Shown: positions 7,591 through 15,146 of the stretch, piece by piece
Layout of the letters: each line of letters starts with the position of its first letter
How positions within the stretch are numbered: the stretch's first letter is position 1
Origin: a virus
IMG/VR virus record: IMGVR_UViG_3300005527_000052
Location: 19,387 to 83,386 of that record
Strand: one strand, 5' to 3'
DNA: 64,000 nt
Made by a program: the position numbers and the translations under genes
Notes under the pieces: generated by a model
What the model was told of the DNA's origin: nothing
The model's database searches: none
The model's input: the letters and a program-made list of their open reading frames with translations, nothing else

Positions 7591-9645
7591 CTATAATCGA
7601 TCAACCAACTGAGAGGTTACAATTCTCATTTTTTTGCCATTTGTCGTGATATAGGCGGGTTGATTGGTGCCACTATTACTTTTAGTATTTCGAGTAGCAC
7701 CAATAGCAGAGTAGTTTATGTGATTTGACAATTCATTATGCATAACTCGAATACCATAATTAGCCAATAATATAGAAGTAAATCGGTCTTTTTTGAGTTT
7801 TTCTTTAGTATTATCATTAGAAATTAATGATATTTTAGGAACATCCCATCTTTCTTGCCCGCCGCCGGTTTCAGTTCTTTTAATACAAATAGTCTCTTGT
7901 TTAGCACTTTCTATTTCAAGATAGCAATCTTCAAGAGATTCGTATTTTCTTTTATAGTTGACGTTATCCATTTGTGCTACAGCTACAGAATCAAATTCTG
8001 GAAATAAAAATCTTCTATCTTCTAAATCTTTCTTTAAACCATAATGAGATTCTTTTCTCCAGTCAGAATTTTGGAAATTAATCATAGTTAAAATATGAAG
8101 TCCCGGCATATGAATAAAGTTTTCATCGTCTTTATCGTATATCGGTAAATCTCCCGACTCCATTTTATCAGGATCGTGTAAACCTTCTTTAAGGGAAATA
8201 CCTCCACCGCCAGCATCACAAATAATAGATTCAATATTAAATCGGCGAATTAACGATCTTATATGTTTAATTATAAAAGTATTATAATCTTTAATAGATT
8301 CGTCTATAATCCCGTCATTTTTCATTTGATTAAATTTCTTTCTATTAGTAGACCAAGTATATACCAAAACTCGATAATTACCATGATCTTCAACTATAGA
8401 AATTGCAAAATTATCATCTTCTGAGGCGGGGTCGATACCCATAACGTATTTAAATTCTTTTTCGCCTGATATTTTAGCACTATGTCTAATAACCTGACCC
8501 AAACCTTTAATTGGGCAAGTGCAATCAAATAATAATCTGGCTGGATAAAATCCGTCTGAATCTGACGGAAAAACGCATCCGTATTCTTGCTGGAAAATTT
8601 GTTTAACCATTGTTGCCTTACCTTGTTCTAGAATGTCTTGATCTAACATTCCTTTTGGAGCAAGAGTATAAGGCAGTCTCATAATAGCATACTGACTAGT
8701 ATCTAATTTAGTAATATCTAATTCTAGTTCCGGATAATTTTGATCGATAAACCTTTGATCGCCACCGGATTCGATAATAGCTTTGTATCTTTTAAAATAC
8801 TTATAAAAAGATCCAAATTGAAAGGTAGCGGTTCCTTGAATTATAATTTGGTTTCCGCCTAAACTGGTTTGTGTAGGTATTTTAGGATTTAATATTTGAT
8901 TATCGTCAGTAATACCTAATTTACGCATTTCATCTGTTCTATATGCGTTTTTAATATTTTGAATAAAATTAGTAGTCTTAACTGCAGCGAAACCTCGAAT
9001 AACTGTTTCAAAAACCTCAGTACTAATACTGCCGAATTCTTCAGCACATATTATTTCAGCACGTTCACCACGGATAGTTTCGCCGTCACCAAGCGGTAGG
9101 AATTTAATTACACTTTCGCCACAATGCCAATATGCATTAGTTACGCCTCTTTTTGGTGCATTTTTCTTTCCTACTATATCTTGAAGAACAGGTGCGTTAT
9201 TCCATATATTTGTTATATAGTTAAAAACTATCAAAGCTTGACGAAAAGCGGCACCGACAACTGCTATTCTAATTCCCGGATTTAACAACGCTCGGATCAT
9301 TAAATACCAAGCGGTAGTAAAACTTTTAGCATAACCACGAGACGCAATCAACATAGGAAATTGTTTTTTCCATAACATTTGCACAATAGCCATATGTTCT
9401 GGAGTGGTATCTAAATTAAGTATTTCTTTAGCTATAAAATGTAGGTAATTTGGATCACGCATGAATTGAACCAAAGAATCTATATAGGTGTTTTTATTAT
9501 AAAATTCCGGTTTAAAAAACGGATTCATGACCGACATCTGCGAAACATCTCCTAATTGGAGATAAGCTAAATCTAAAGTTTCGCTATTAATACGTTTATG
9601 ATCGCTATGTATAGAAAGCAGGTTATCGGTAATTTTATTACTCAT
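7591..9645 (-). CDS. terL: Terminase large subunit
   Basis: This 684-residue protein carries the packaging motor signature. A Walker A-like ASRGYAKSFT lies near residue 100, followed by IRIAVVGAAFRQA. The Walker B region is AEIICAEEFG. The nuclease domain starts near residue 400 with VMGIDPASEDDNFAI, containing the first RNase H-like catalytic Asp, and continues with IICDAGGGG. It would cut and translocate concatemeric DNA through the portal, whose gene lies directly downstream. The start overlaps the upstream nuclease gene by 8 nt. Confidence 0.93.
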   Translation of the reverse strand: MSNKITDNLLSIHSDHKRINSETLDLAYLQLGDVSQMSVMNPFFKPEFYNKNTYIDSLVQFMRDPNYLHFIAKEILNLDTTPEHMAIVQMLWKKQFPMLIASRGYAKSFTTAWYLMIRALLNPGIRIAVVGAAFRQALIVFNYITNIWNNAPVLQDIVGKKNAPKRGVTNAYWHCGESVIKFLPLGDGETIRGERAEIICAEEFGSISTEVFETVIRGFAAVKTTNFIQNIKNAYRTDEMRKLGITDDNQILNPKIPTQTSLGGNQIIIQGTATFQFGSFYKYFKRYKAIIESGGDQRFIDQNYPELELDITKLDTSQYAIMRLPYTLAPKGMLDQDILEQGKATMVKQIFQQEYGCVFPSDSDGFYPARLLFDCTCPIKGLGQVIRHSAKISGEKEFKYVMGIDPASEDDNFAISIVEDHGNYRVLVYTWSTNRKKFNQMKNDGIIDESIKDYNTFIIKHIRSLIRRFNIESIICDAGGGGISLKEGLHDPDKMESGDLPIYDKDDENFIHMPGLHILTMINFQNSDWRKESHYGLKKDLEDRRFLFPEFDSVAVAQMDNVNYKRKYESLEDCYLEIESAKQETICIKRTETGGGQERWDVPKISLISNDNTKEKLKKDRFTSILLANYGIRVMHNELSNHINYSAIGATRNTKSNSGTNQPAYITTNGKKMRIVTSQLVDRL

Positions 9646-10087
9646 CTAATTTTCTTTCTATTTCCTTGAATAAACGATAAACGTAGTTTTCAGCTTCTTC
9701 TATATTTGGAAAAAATAATATATCTACATTATAATTAACTTGTAAATAAGCTAATTGTTTATAAATAAAATTTAAACTTAATTTTGTTAATCCTCTGTCA
9801 ACTAGATATGAAAAATTATTTGGACCACAAACTATAATTTGTTTATGTTTATATTTTTGTAATCCGTCCATTTCTCTGCAAAAACGCTCAAATTCACTTC
9901 CTAAATTATTAATTAATTCTCGACAATTTTTTTTACGCTCAATAATAACTGATTCGTCAAAATCAGGATGGTCGCAAATAGCTAAAGTATAATCCCCGTA
10001 CTTTAAAGAATCATTACTAATTTTTACATCAGTATAATCTTTAAAATTAAATCCGTCTTTTTCTTTAGTATCTTTAATCACCAACAT
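9638..10087 (-). CDS. ERCC4-type nuclease
   Basis: This 149-residue protein contains LKYGDYTLAICDHPDFDESVIIERK, split as a GD motif, an acidic strand and IIERKKNCRELINNL. That is the GD...ERKxxxxL core of ERCC4/XPF-family nucleases acting on branched or flapped DNA. It overlaps the terminase start by 8 nt and the upstream HNH gene by 14 nt, so the three form a packaging-linked operon. A role in resolving branched DNA before packaging is an inference. Confidence 0.75.
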   Translation of the reverse strand: MLVIKDTKEKDGFNFKDYTDVKISNDSLKYGDYTLAICDHPDFDESVIIERKKNCRELINNLGSEFERFCREMDGLQKYKHKQIIVCGPNNFSYLVDRGLTKLSLNFIYKQLAYLQVNYNVDILFFPNIEEAENYVYRLFKEIERKLDE

Positions 10088-10409
10088 TTTTCTTGCGATC
10101 TTTTAATAAAACCTTTTTCAAAAAAACCACTTCAAATCTTTTTTCTTTTCCGTATGTTTTCTGGTGGCATTTTTTACAAAGAGTTATACCATTATACACG
10201 TTGTATCTTAAATGTGGATCGTCGGCCCATTTTTTGATATGATGTATCTGTAAATCTTCTTTAGCCTGACATTTATTAAAACCTTGGCAAGTATGATCGT
10301 CTCTTTCTAAAACTTGATTTCTCCAGTTTTTATATTTAGCAGACCCAATATCTCGTTCTAATTGACGCAATCTTTTGCTGGTTGTATATTTAATTTTTGG
10401 TATAAACAT
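10074..10409 (-). CDS. HNH endonuclease
   Basis: This 111-residue protein has the HNH core: DHTCQGFNKCQ, then LQIHHIKKWADD, NVYNGITLC and CKKCHQK, with paired CxxC-type zinc ligands and the HH catalytic segment. HNH proteins next to large terminases are known packaging co-factors in several phages, and a homing role is the alternative. Operon position between the dehydratase and the ERCC4 nuclease favours a DNA-processing job. Confidence 0.8.
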   Translation of the reverse strand: MFIPKIKYTTSKRLRQLERDIGSAKYKNWRNQVLERDDHTCQGFNKCQAKEDLQIHHIKKWADDPHLRYNVYNGITLCKKCHQKTYGKEKRFEVVFLKKVLLKDRKKNVGD

Positions 10410-11433
10410 ATTTATTTTGCTCTGTATTAATCATCCATTTTACTACTTCGGTAAAACTCATTCCCGCTTCCCACCCTAATATCTTATACGCTTTTTTTGA
10501 ATTACCAACTAGATTAACTGGCTCAATAGGCCGATATAAGTCTTTTTCTATATATATAATTTGATTACCGGTTTTTTTATCTATCCCTTTTGTATTTATA
10601 CCATGACCGACAAATTCTAATTCAATTCCAGCTTCTCGAAAAGCTAATAAACATAATTCTTTAATGGAATACTGTTTTCCGGTAGAAAGTATATAATCAT
10701 CTGGTTTATCTTCTTGTAAAGACAGATACATACCTTCGACATAAGACGGAACATCGCCCCAATCTCTTAAACTATCTAAATTACCAAGAGGAAGTTGAGT
10801 TTTAATTAAACCTAAAGAATATTTTACAGCGTATTCTACAATTTTTTTAGTAACAAAACGGTTAGATCGTCTTGGTGAATCGTGACCATAAGCAATAATA
10901 TTGCTAGCGAATATACCATAAGCCTGTCTATAAATTTTTACCATATTATAAGCAAAAAGTTTAGATGCTCCATACGGTGAGACAGGAATCATATGAGTAT
11001 CTTCATTTTGCGGGCTATCTTTTGATCCAGCAAACATATCAGATGTTCCTATTTGACAAAATTTAGTTAAAGGAGATATTTTTCGGATTAATTCCAGTAT
11101 ATTTAATACTGACTTTCCATTAACATCTAGTGTCGCGTCAGGCTGTGAAAAAGACATTCCCGGATGACTAAAGGCTGCTAAATTATAAAATTCATCTGGT
11201 TTTAATTCTAATAAATTAAATAAAGTTGATTCATCGGTTATATCACCTTTTATAATTGATATCTTATCACGATCTAAATTACAATCATTGATAAAATCAG
11301 TAGAACCGTCATTTGATGATTCTCTTACTAAACCATAAACATGATAACCTTTTTCTATTAACAAAGAAGCTAAATAGGGGCCGCTTTGACCGTTAATCCC
11401 CGTTATTACTGCTGTCTTCCCGCGATTTAGCAT
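10390..11433 (-). CDS. gmd: GDP-mannose 4,6-dehydratase
   Basis: This 347-residue short-chain dehydrogenase/reductase begins with the NAD(P)-binding loop TGINGQSGPYLA and shows YNLAAFSHPGMSF and QIGTSDMFAGS. It has the catalytic YGASK, and substrate-site sequence RRSNRFVTKKI and LGNLDSLRDWG, all typical of GDP-mannose 4,6-dehydratase. It converts GDP-mannose to GDP-4-keto-6-deoxymannose, the precursor of GDP-fucose and GDP-rhamnose. It is embedded in the packaging operon with overlaps on both sides. In phages such enzymes may modify host surface glycans or virion glycans; which applies here is unknown. Confidence 0.85.
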   Translation of the reverse strand: MLNRGKTAVITGINGQSGPYLASLLIEKGYHVYGLVRESSNDGSTDFINDCNLDRDKISIIKGDITDESTLFNLLELKPDEFYNLAAFSHPGMSFSQPDATLDVNGKSVLNILELIRKISPLTKFCQIGTSDMFAGSKDSPQNEDTHMIPVSPYGASKLFAYNMVKIYRQAYGIFASNIIAYGHDSPRRSNRFVTKKIVEYAVKYSLGLIKTQLPLGNLDSLRDWGDVPSYVEGMYLSLQEDKPDDYILSTGKQYSIKELCLLAFREAGIELEFVGHGINTKGIDKKTGNQIIYIEKDLYRPIEPVNLVGNSKKAYKILGWEAGMSFTEVVKWMINTEQNKYVYTKN

Positions 11434-12352
11434 TATCTTCCTTTTCTTTAATTTTCTTTTCTTTAAAAACCGTTCCGTCTAAATATGGTAGATCAACATT
11501 TCCGTCTTCGTATTGAATCGGTTTTTGCCAATCGTCTAATTTTTTACTGGTCGCCATTCTCATTAGTTCTGCAAATCGACCTTCTTTATTCCGGATTTCT
11601 TCTTGGTTAAATTTTTTAATTAAATCGAAAAATGTAGCCGAACCTATCTTTTCTTTACTTTCACGCTGTTTTCTCGTGGTATTCAGATTGTCTTGAATAG
11701 AGGTATATTCTTTATTAAGAGCTACAAACTCTTTATTTAATTCGATTTCTTGACCGTTGTAAGATTCTATTGTTTGTAAAATTTGTAAATCTTTATCGTT
11801 TTCTGGATCAAGCTCGTCTTTTCCGGATAATTCATGTCTTAGCTTTTGTTGAATGCAATGTATTTCTTTTAAATTCTTTTGGTTGTCCAATATTCTAATA
11901 TTTAATATAATCATCTTTTCTAACATATCTTCTTCGGAAGGAGTCATATCTTCCAATTGAATATGATACTGGACCCATTGATCAACAAAAAACAAAAAAT
12001 TATCTTCGGTTAGTATTTTTTCTAATTTTTTTCCTCTTGGGGTAGAAATAAAAGCTGATCCATGTATTTTGGTTTGCTCGTCTTTAAATTTTAGCTTTTT
12101 CTTTTCTTCAAGAATCTGTATTTCTTCGGATTCGGTCGGTTTATAGTTTAATAGATTACCAGCCTGATCTCTCTTTACTCCGAAAATATTAATTCTGTAT
12201 TTTTTAACTACCGGAACTGATCTTTTTATTTCTTCAGCTATTTTTTTATCTGACCATCCTTCATCGATTTTTTCTTTAATGAAAGATATTTCTTTTTCAG
12301 ATAACGGTTGTTTAAACTCTTTTTTAGGCTGATTCGTTTTTTCGTCAGACAT
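11393..12352 (-). CDS. HTH protein, possible small terminase
   Basis: The 319-residue protein has an N-terminal HTH-like segment (about residues 18-55, ISFIKEKIDEGWSDKKIAEE) followed by long charged helices with coiled-coil character (about 160-240). N-terminal DNA binding plus a helical oligomerisation region near the large terminase is the small-terminase plan. Its length is greater than usual and the intervening genes are unusual, so the call stays tentative. It overlaps gmd by 41 nt and abuts the sigma-like gene with a 1-nt overlap. Confidence 0.5.
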   Translation of the reverse strand: MSDEKTNQPKKEFKQPLSEKEISFIKEKIDEGWSDKKIAEEIKRSVPVVKKYRINIFGVKRDQAGNLLNYKPTESEEIQILEEKKKLKFKDEQTKIHGSAFISTPRGKKLEKILTEDNFLFFVDQWVQYHIQLEDMTPSEEDMLEKMIILNIRILDNQKNLKEIHCIQQKLRHELSGKDELDPENDKDLQILQTIESYNGQEIELNKEFVALNKEYTSIQDNLNTTRKQRESKEKIGSATFFDLIKKFNQEEIRNKEGRFAELMRMATSKKLDDWQKPIQYEDGNVDLPYLDGTVFKEKKIKEKEDNAKSREDSSNNGD

Positions 12353-12897
12353 TATTTAACATCCTGTAGTATATTTTTAACTTCTTCACATAATCGACTT
12401 TTATGAAAACTGTTTATATTATCGCCGCTTAATATAGATTCTAATATTTCTATATGTTCTTCATCCAGTCTTTTAGTTATAAATTCTAGTAAATCCAAGC
12501 TTTCAAAATTTTCTTCAAAACTATTTTTAAGATTTTTATCATTTGTTGTATGAACATCTATAGGATTAAGAAGATTAATTCGACGCTGTTTGTCATGCGG
12601 CGATTTATCTGATTTATAAGTTTTGTAATGAATACCTTCGTGATCTCTAAAGAAATTCTTTAATCTATTAGAGACGACTTTATTTAAAAAGTTTTCTAGT
12701 GCTTGTTTAGGTTTTTTAACATTTTGTTTTTGTATGCAAAATTCTGGTATTTTAGAAACGCATATTAAACACGCCTGTTGATATATATCATCCTCGGTAA
12801 AAGACCCGAATACTTTATGCTTATGATTTTCTGCTACTTTTTGTACTATTTCAGTGATTTCTTTTTGCGTTAAAAGATTGGTAATTTTATTATTCAT
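12352..12897 (-). CDS. Sigma-like protein, candidate late transcription factor
   Basis: This 181-residue protein contains SFTEDDIYQQACLICVSKIPEF and ALENFLNKVVSNRLKNFFR, resembling sigma-70 region 2 (DDLxQEA...FxxWLxxxxxNxxxDxxR). The C-terminal part has LDEEHIEILESIL, a region 4-like start. T4 gp55 and related late sigma factors are of similar size and also lack region 1. The gene heads the minus-strand virion operon, whose promoters resemble the T4 late consensus, so a late sigma role is attractive but inferred. Its own upstream box TATAAATA ends 3 nt from the ATG. Confidence 0.6.
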   Translation of the reverse strand: MNNKITNLLTQKEITEIVQKVAENHKHKVFGSFTEDDIYQQACLICVSKIPEFCIQKQNVKKPKQALENFLNKVVSNRLKNFFRDHEGIHYKTYKSDKSPHDKQRRINLLNPIDVHTTNDKNLKNSFEENFESLDLLEFITKRLDEEHIEILESILSGDNINSFHKSRLCEEVKNILQDVK

Positions 12898-12900
12898 ACA

Positions 12901-12908
12901 TATTTATA
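12901..12908 (-). promoter_or_regulatory. TATAAATA late-promoter box
   Basis: The minus strand reads TATAAATA-TGT-ATG. It is an exact match to the T4 late -10 consensus, in front of the sigma-like gene, which suggests autoregulation. Confidence 0.55.
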
Positions 12909-12926
12909 GTTCATATATAGTTATTA

Positions 12927-12943
12927 TACTCAAATTTTGAGTA
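12927..12943. promoter_or_regulatory. Palindromic operator candidate between divergent genes
   Basis: TACTCAAA and TTTGAGTA are perfect 8-bp inverted arms around a single T. They lie midway between the divergent sigma-like gene (start 12897) and the small HTH gene (start 12973). A dimeric regulator, possibly that HTH protein, could bind here. Confidence 0.5.
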
Positions 12944-12972
12944 CTTAGGTGTATATTTTATTAGGAGATTGT

Positions 12973-13230
12973 ATGAGCTATCAACGAAAAAATAGATGGA
13001 CAGAATCGCAAATTATGTTTTTAAAGGATAATCACGAAAAGATGAAGGATGAACAAATAGCGGAAGTTTTAGGCCGTACTTTAAAAGCAGTGCGTCTTAA
13101 AAGAGCTAGATTAAATCTTCCTAAAGCTAGCGGTAGATCGTTATGCGAGTCGTTATCATCTTACAAAGCAAGAACAAAACAGACTCCAAATATTGAATCG
13201 GATAATCCCCCTATACTATCAGAGGTATAA
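12973..13230 (+). CDS. Small HTH (Myb-like) DNA-binding protein
   Basis: The 85-residue protein contains a compact helix-turn-helix: RWTESQIMFLKDN, then DEQIAEVLGRTLKAVRLKRAR. That is the W-x(n)-IA-x-L-G-R-T pattern of Myb/SANT-like domains common in phages. The frame is open from a GTG at 12949, but the ATG at 12973 has the Shine-Dalgarno TTAGGAGATTGT and is the likely start. A GTGTATA late-like box lies at 12949-12955. It could regulate the divergent promoter region. Confidence 0.75.
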   Translation: MSYQRKNRWTESQIMFLKDNHEKMKDEQIAEVLGRTLKAVRLKRARLNLPKASGRSLCESLSSYKARTKQTPNIESDNPPILSEV

Positions 13231-13231
13231 T

Positions 13232-14017
13232 TTGCCTCCAATTGGTACCACCCCTACTTGGGCCTTACATGGAAGTAAGGCAAATTTAGCTAAATGGATA
13301 GTTTCTATACTTCCAGATAATATCAATACGTTTATAGAACCTTTTGCGGGTCGCGGTAATATCACATATCGTTTAAAAACCACGCCTAAAAAGTTTGTCA
13401 ATAAGTACATACTGAATGATTTATATAACTATCATTGGTTTAAAGCTATCCAGAATTATACGGGCGATTGGTCGTTTCTAGAACCGGAAATAACCAATGA
13501 GATTTACCGTAAATGGCGTAATTCGCCTGATAGTATCGAAAGAGACTTAATGGAACCTATAGCCAATTATCAAGGTAATAATTGGAATATGAATTCAGCC
13601 AACAATTATTCGTTAGGTTCTCGTTATGGTAGCCCTAATTTTAAATCTAATCTAGAAAGAAAATACAAATTAACGCAAAATCTTCTTAAAAATTGTGAAA
13701 CCTACGGATATAATTACAAAGAACTGTTCGATCATATCAAAATATCTAGCGGCGACGTTGTTTATTTTGATCCTCCCTACTTAAGTCCATACGATGAAAA
13801 AAGAACGTATCCTAATATAAACCATAATGAATTTCTAGATTTTGTTTTTACTTTAAAATGTAAAGTTTTTATATCGGGATACGAATCAGAATTATATTTT
13901 GATAGATTAAAAAATTGCAAGTGTCATGTTAAAGAAAGATATAGTACCGCCAAACAAAGACAAGGCACAGAAGGTAAAGAAATAAAAAAGGTAGAATATT
14001 TATGGGAAGTCAACTAG
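13232..14017 (+). CDS. D12-class adenine-specific DNA methyltransferase
   Basis: The protein is about 261 residues from a TTG at 13232. It starts just after the previous stop, with AGAGG 5-6 nt upstream; an earlier TTG at 13193 is possible. Near the start it has HGSKANLAKWIVSILP, then SAM motif I FIEPFAGRGN, and motif IV VYFDPPYLSPY, the Dam-like N6-adenine class. It would methylate phage DNA, probably as protection from restriction or as a regulatory mark. The target sequence cannot be read from the gene. Confidence 0.85.
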   Translation: MPPIGTTPTWALHGSKANLAKWIVSILPDNINTFIEPFAGRGNITYRLKTTPKKFVNKYILNDLYNYHWFKAIQNYTGDWSFLEPEITNEIYRKWRNSPDSIERDLMEPIANYQGNNWNMNSANNYSLGSRYGSPNFKSNLERKYKLTQNLLKNCETYGYNYKELFDHIKISSGDVVYFDPPYLSPYDEKRTYPNINHNEFLDFVFTLKCKVFISGYESELYFDRLKNCKCHVKERYSTAKQRQGTEGKEIKKVEYLWEVN

Positions 14018-14283
14018 AAACTGAATTTAAATTACCAACTAATTTAGAAAATTATTTTTCCGCATGGAACGAAGGATATAAACTAGGTATGAGAGATGCA
14101 TATAAAAATGAAGAACCGGCTAATAATTTCTTAGATGAAAAAGACGGGTTTATGGGCGGTTATATACTAGGTTATTCTAATCGTATAGAAAAATCACAAG
14201 GTCTAGATAGAGCCAGAAGTTATCAAAGTGAATTTATTAATAATTGTAAAAATGGCGTGGTTAGATATAATAAAGCGAATTAA
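14002..14283 (+). CDS. Hypothetical protein with GY-rich repeats
   Basis: The 93-residue protein contains two similar segments, AWNEGYKLGMRDAY and GFMGGYILGYSNRI. They recall the GY...A patterns of ribosome modulation factor-like and phage hypothetical proteins. It overlaps the methyltransferase by 16 nt. Its last codons overlap the first 9 nt of the tRNA-Gly gene. Confidence 0.6.
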   Translation: MGSQLETEFKLPTNLENYFSAWNEGYKLGMRDAYKNEEPANNFLDEKDGFMGGYILGYSNRIEKSQGLDRARSYQSEFINNCKNGVVRYNKAN

Positions 14284-14347
14284 GCGTAAAAGGTGACGTA
14301 TTTGATTTCCAATCAAAAGAAGGAGGGTTCGATTCCCCCAATTCGCA
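14275..14347 (+). tRNA. tRNA-Gly (anticodon TCC)
   Basis: Acceptor arms GCGAATT and AATTCGC pair. The anticodon stem TTTGA/TCAAA encloses TTTCCAA, giving TCC. The T-arm GGTTCGATTCC is canonical. No CCA is encoded. The 5' end overlaps the stop of the upstream gene. Confidence 0.85.
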
Positions 14348-14351
14348 TTTT

Positions 14352-14427
14352 GCTAGCATAGCTCCAACCGGCTTAGAGCGTCTGCTTGTCACGCAGAAGG
14401 ATATGGGTTCGAATCCCATTGTTAGCG
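14352..14427 (+). tRNA. tRNA-Asp (anticodon GTC)
   Basis: Acceptor GCTAGCA/TGTTAGC, anticodon stem TCTGC/GCAGA around TTGTCAC (GTC), and a standard T-arm ATGGGTTCGAATCCCAT. It lies 4 nt after tRNA-Gly. No CCA is encoded. Confidence 0.9.
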
Positions 14428-14442
14428 TTTGAGGAAAATTGT

Positions 14443-14775
14443 ATGACTTATAAAGCGGTTGGCACATGCGGTTCTTGTGGGGGTTGTGTATCGGTTCCCT
14501 ATGTATGGAATGGATTACATCCACCGAAACCACAATGTTTACAGTGCGGAAAACATCCTAAAGAAAGTTTCGGGAAAATTATACCTATGGAAGATTCTAC
14601 AAATATTCCTTTACCGCCGCCAAGACCTCCGTTGGAATTAAGTAATAAAGGAGGAAGCGAACATCGTAAGATGATTCAAGAAAAATTAAAAGCAGTCTCT
14701 AAAAAGAGAGAAGAAATAAGAATTAGATATGAAAACAACGGCGGGTTTTTAGGCTTGTATACGTCTCCTTGGTAA
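14443..14775 (+). CDS. Zinc-ribbon-like small protein
   Basis: The 110-residue protein starts at the ATG with GAGG upstream; the longer frame would run through tRNA-Asp. It shows CGSCGGC and CLQCG, a C-x2-C...C-x2-C pair likely to bind zinc, then a proline-rich linker (LPPPRPPLEL) and a charged helix. The function is unknown. Confidence 0.65.
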   Translation: MTYKAVGTCGSCGGCVSVPYVWNGLHPPKPQCLQCGKHPKESFGKIIPMEDSTNIPLPPPRPPLELSNKGGSEHRKMIQEKLKAVSKKREEIRIRYENNGGFLGLYTSPW

Positions 14776-14781
14776 AAATAA

Positions 14782-14855
14782 CAGAGTGTAGGATAATTTG
14801 GTATTCCGTCTGGTTTGGGGCCAGAAAACTGCAGGTTCAAATCCTGTCACTCTGA
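14782..14855 (+). tRNA. tRNA-Pro (anticodon TGG)
   Basis: Acceptor CAGAGTG/CACTCTG. Anticodon stem TCTGG/CCAGA encloses TTTGGGG (TGG). T-arm GCAGGTTCAAATCCTGT. No CCA is encoded. Confidence 0.88.
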
Positions 14856-14863
14856 TTTAAATT

Positions 14864-14964
14864 AATCTAGTAGCTCAGTTGGCTAGAGCAGAGTACCCTT
14901 ATGGTAAAGGACCAAAACACCGGGATTTATACTCAGGCCGTTGGTTCGAGTCCAACCTAGATTA
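14864..14964 (+). tRNA. Aberrant tRNA with about 27 extra nt in the anticodon loop
   Basis: Acceptor AATCTAG/CTAGATT, D-arm GCTC/GAGC and T-arm GTTGGTTCGAGTCCAAC are all canonical. The anticodon stem GAGTA/TACTC is perfect but encloses 34 nt instead of 7. I cannot assign an anticodon, because no simple excision restores a loop with U33. It may carry a small intron-like insertion, or be a degenerate or repurposed tRNA. The next ATG is 2 nt after the discriminator base. Confidence 0.6.
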
Positions 14965-14966
14965 TT

Positions 14967-15146
14967 ATGAATAAATATTATTTTCGCTATTCCATAGATT
15001 ACCAAGATCATTGGGCTGAATATGTAAAAATTATAACAGCTTCGGATGTAGAACAAGCTGAAATTCAAATAGCAAAAATATTAAGAGATAGACCTTTTAA
15101 AATACATCAAATATATAAAATGGAGTTAATAGAAGATAATGGATAA
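14967..15146 (+). CDS. Hypothetical 59-residue protein
   Basis: This frame begins with an ATG 2 nt after the aberrant tRNA and encodes MNKYYFRYSIDYQDHWAEY..., a compact alpha/beta small protein. Its stop overlaps the ATG of the ATP-grasp gene (15139). The sequence KIITASDVEQAEIQIAKIL recalls small phage proteins of the type YxVxASSxxEAxxxA. The function is unknown. Confidence 0.7.
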   Translation: MNKYYFRYSIDYQDHWAEYVKIITASDVEQAEIQIAKILRDRPFKIHQIYKMELIEDNG

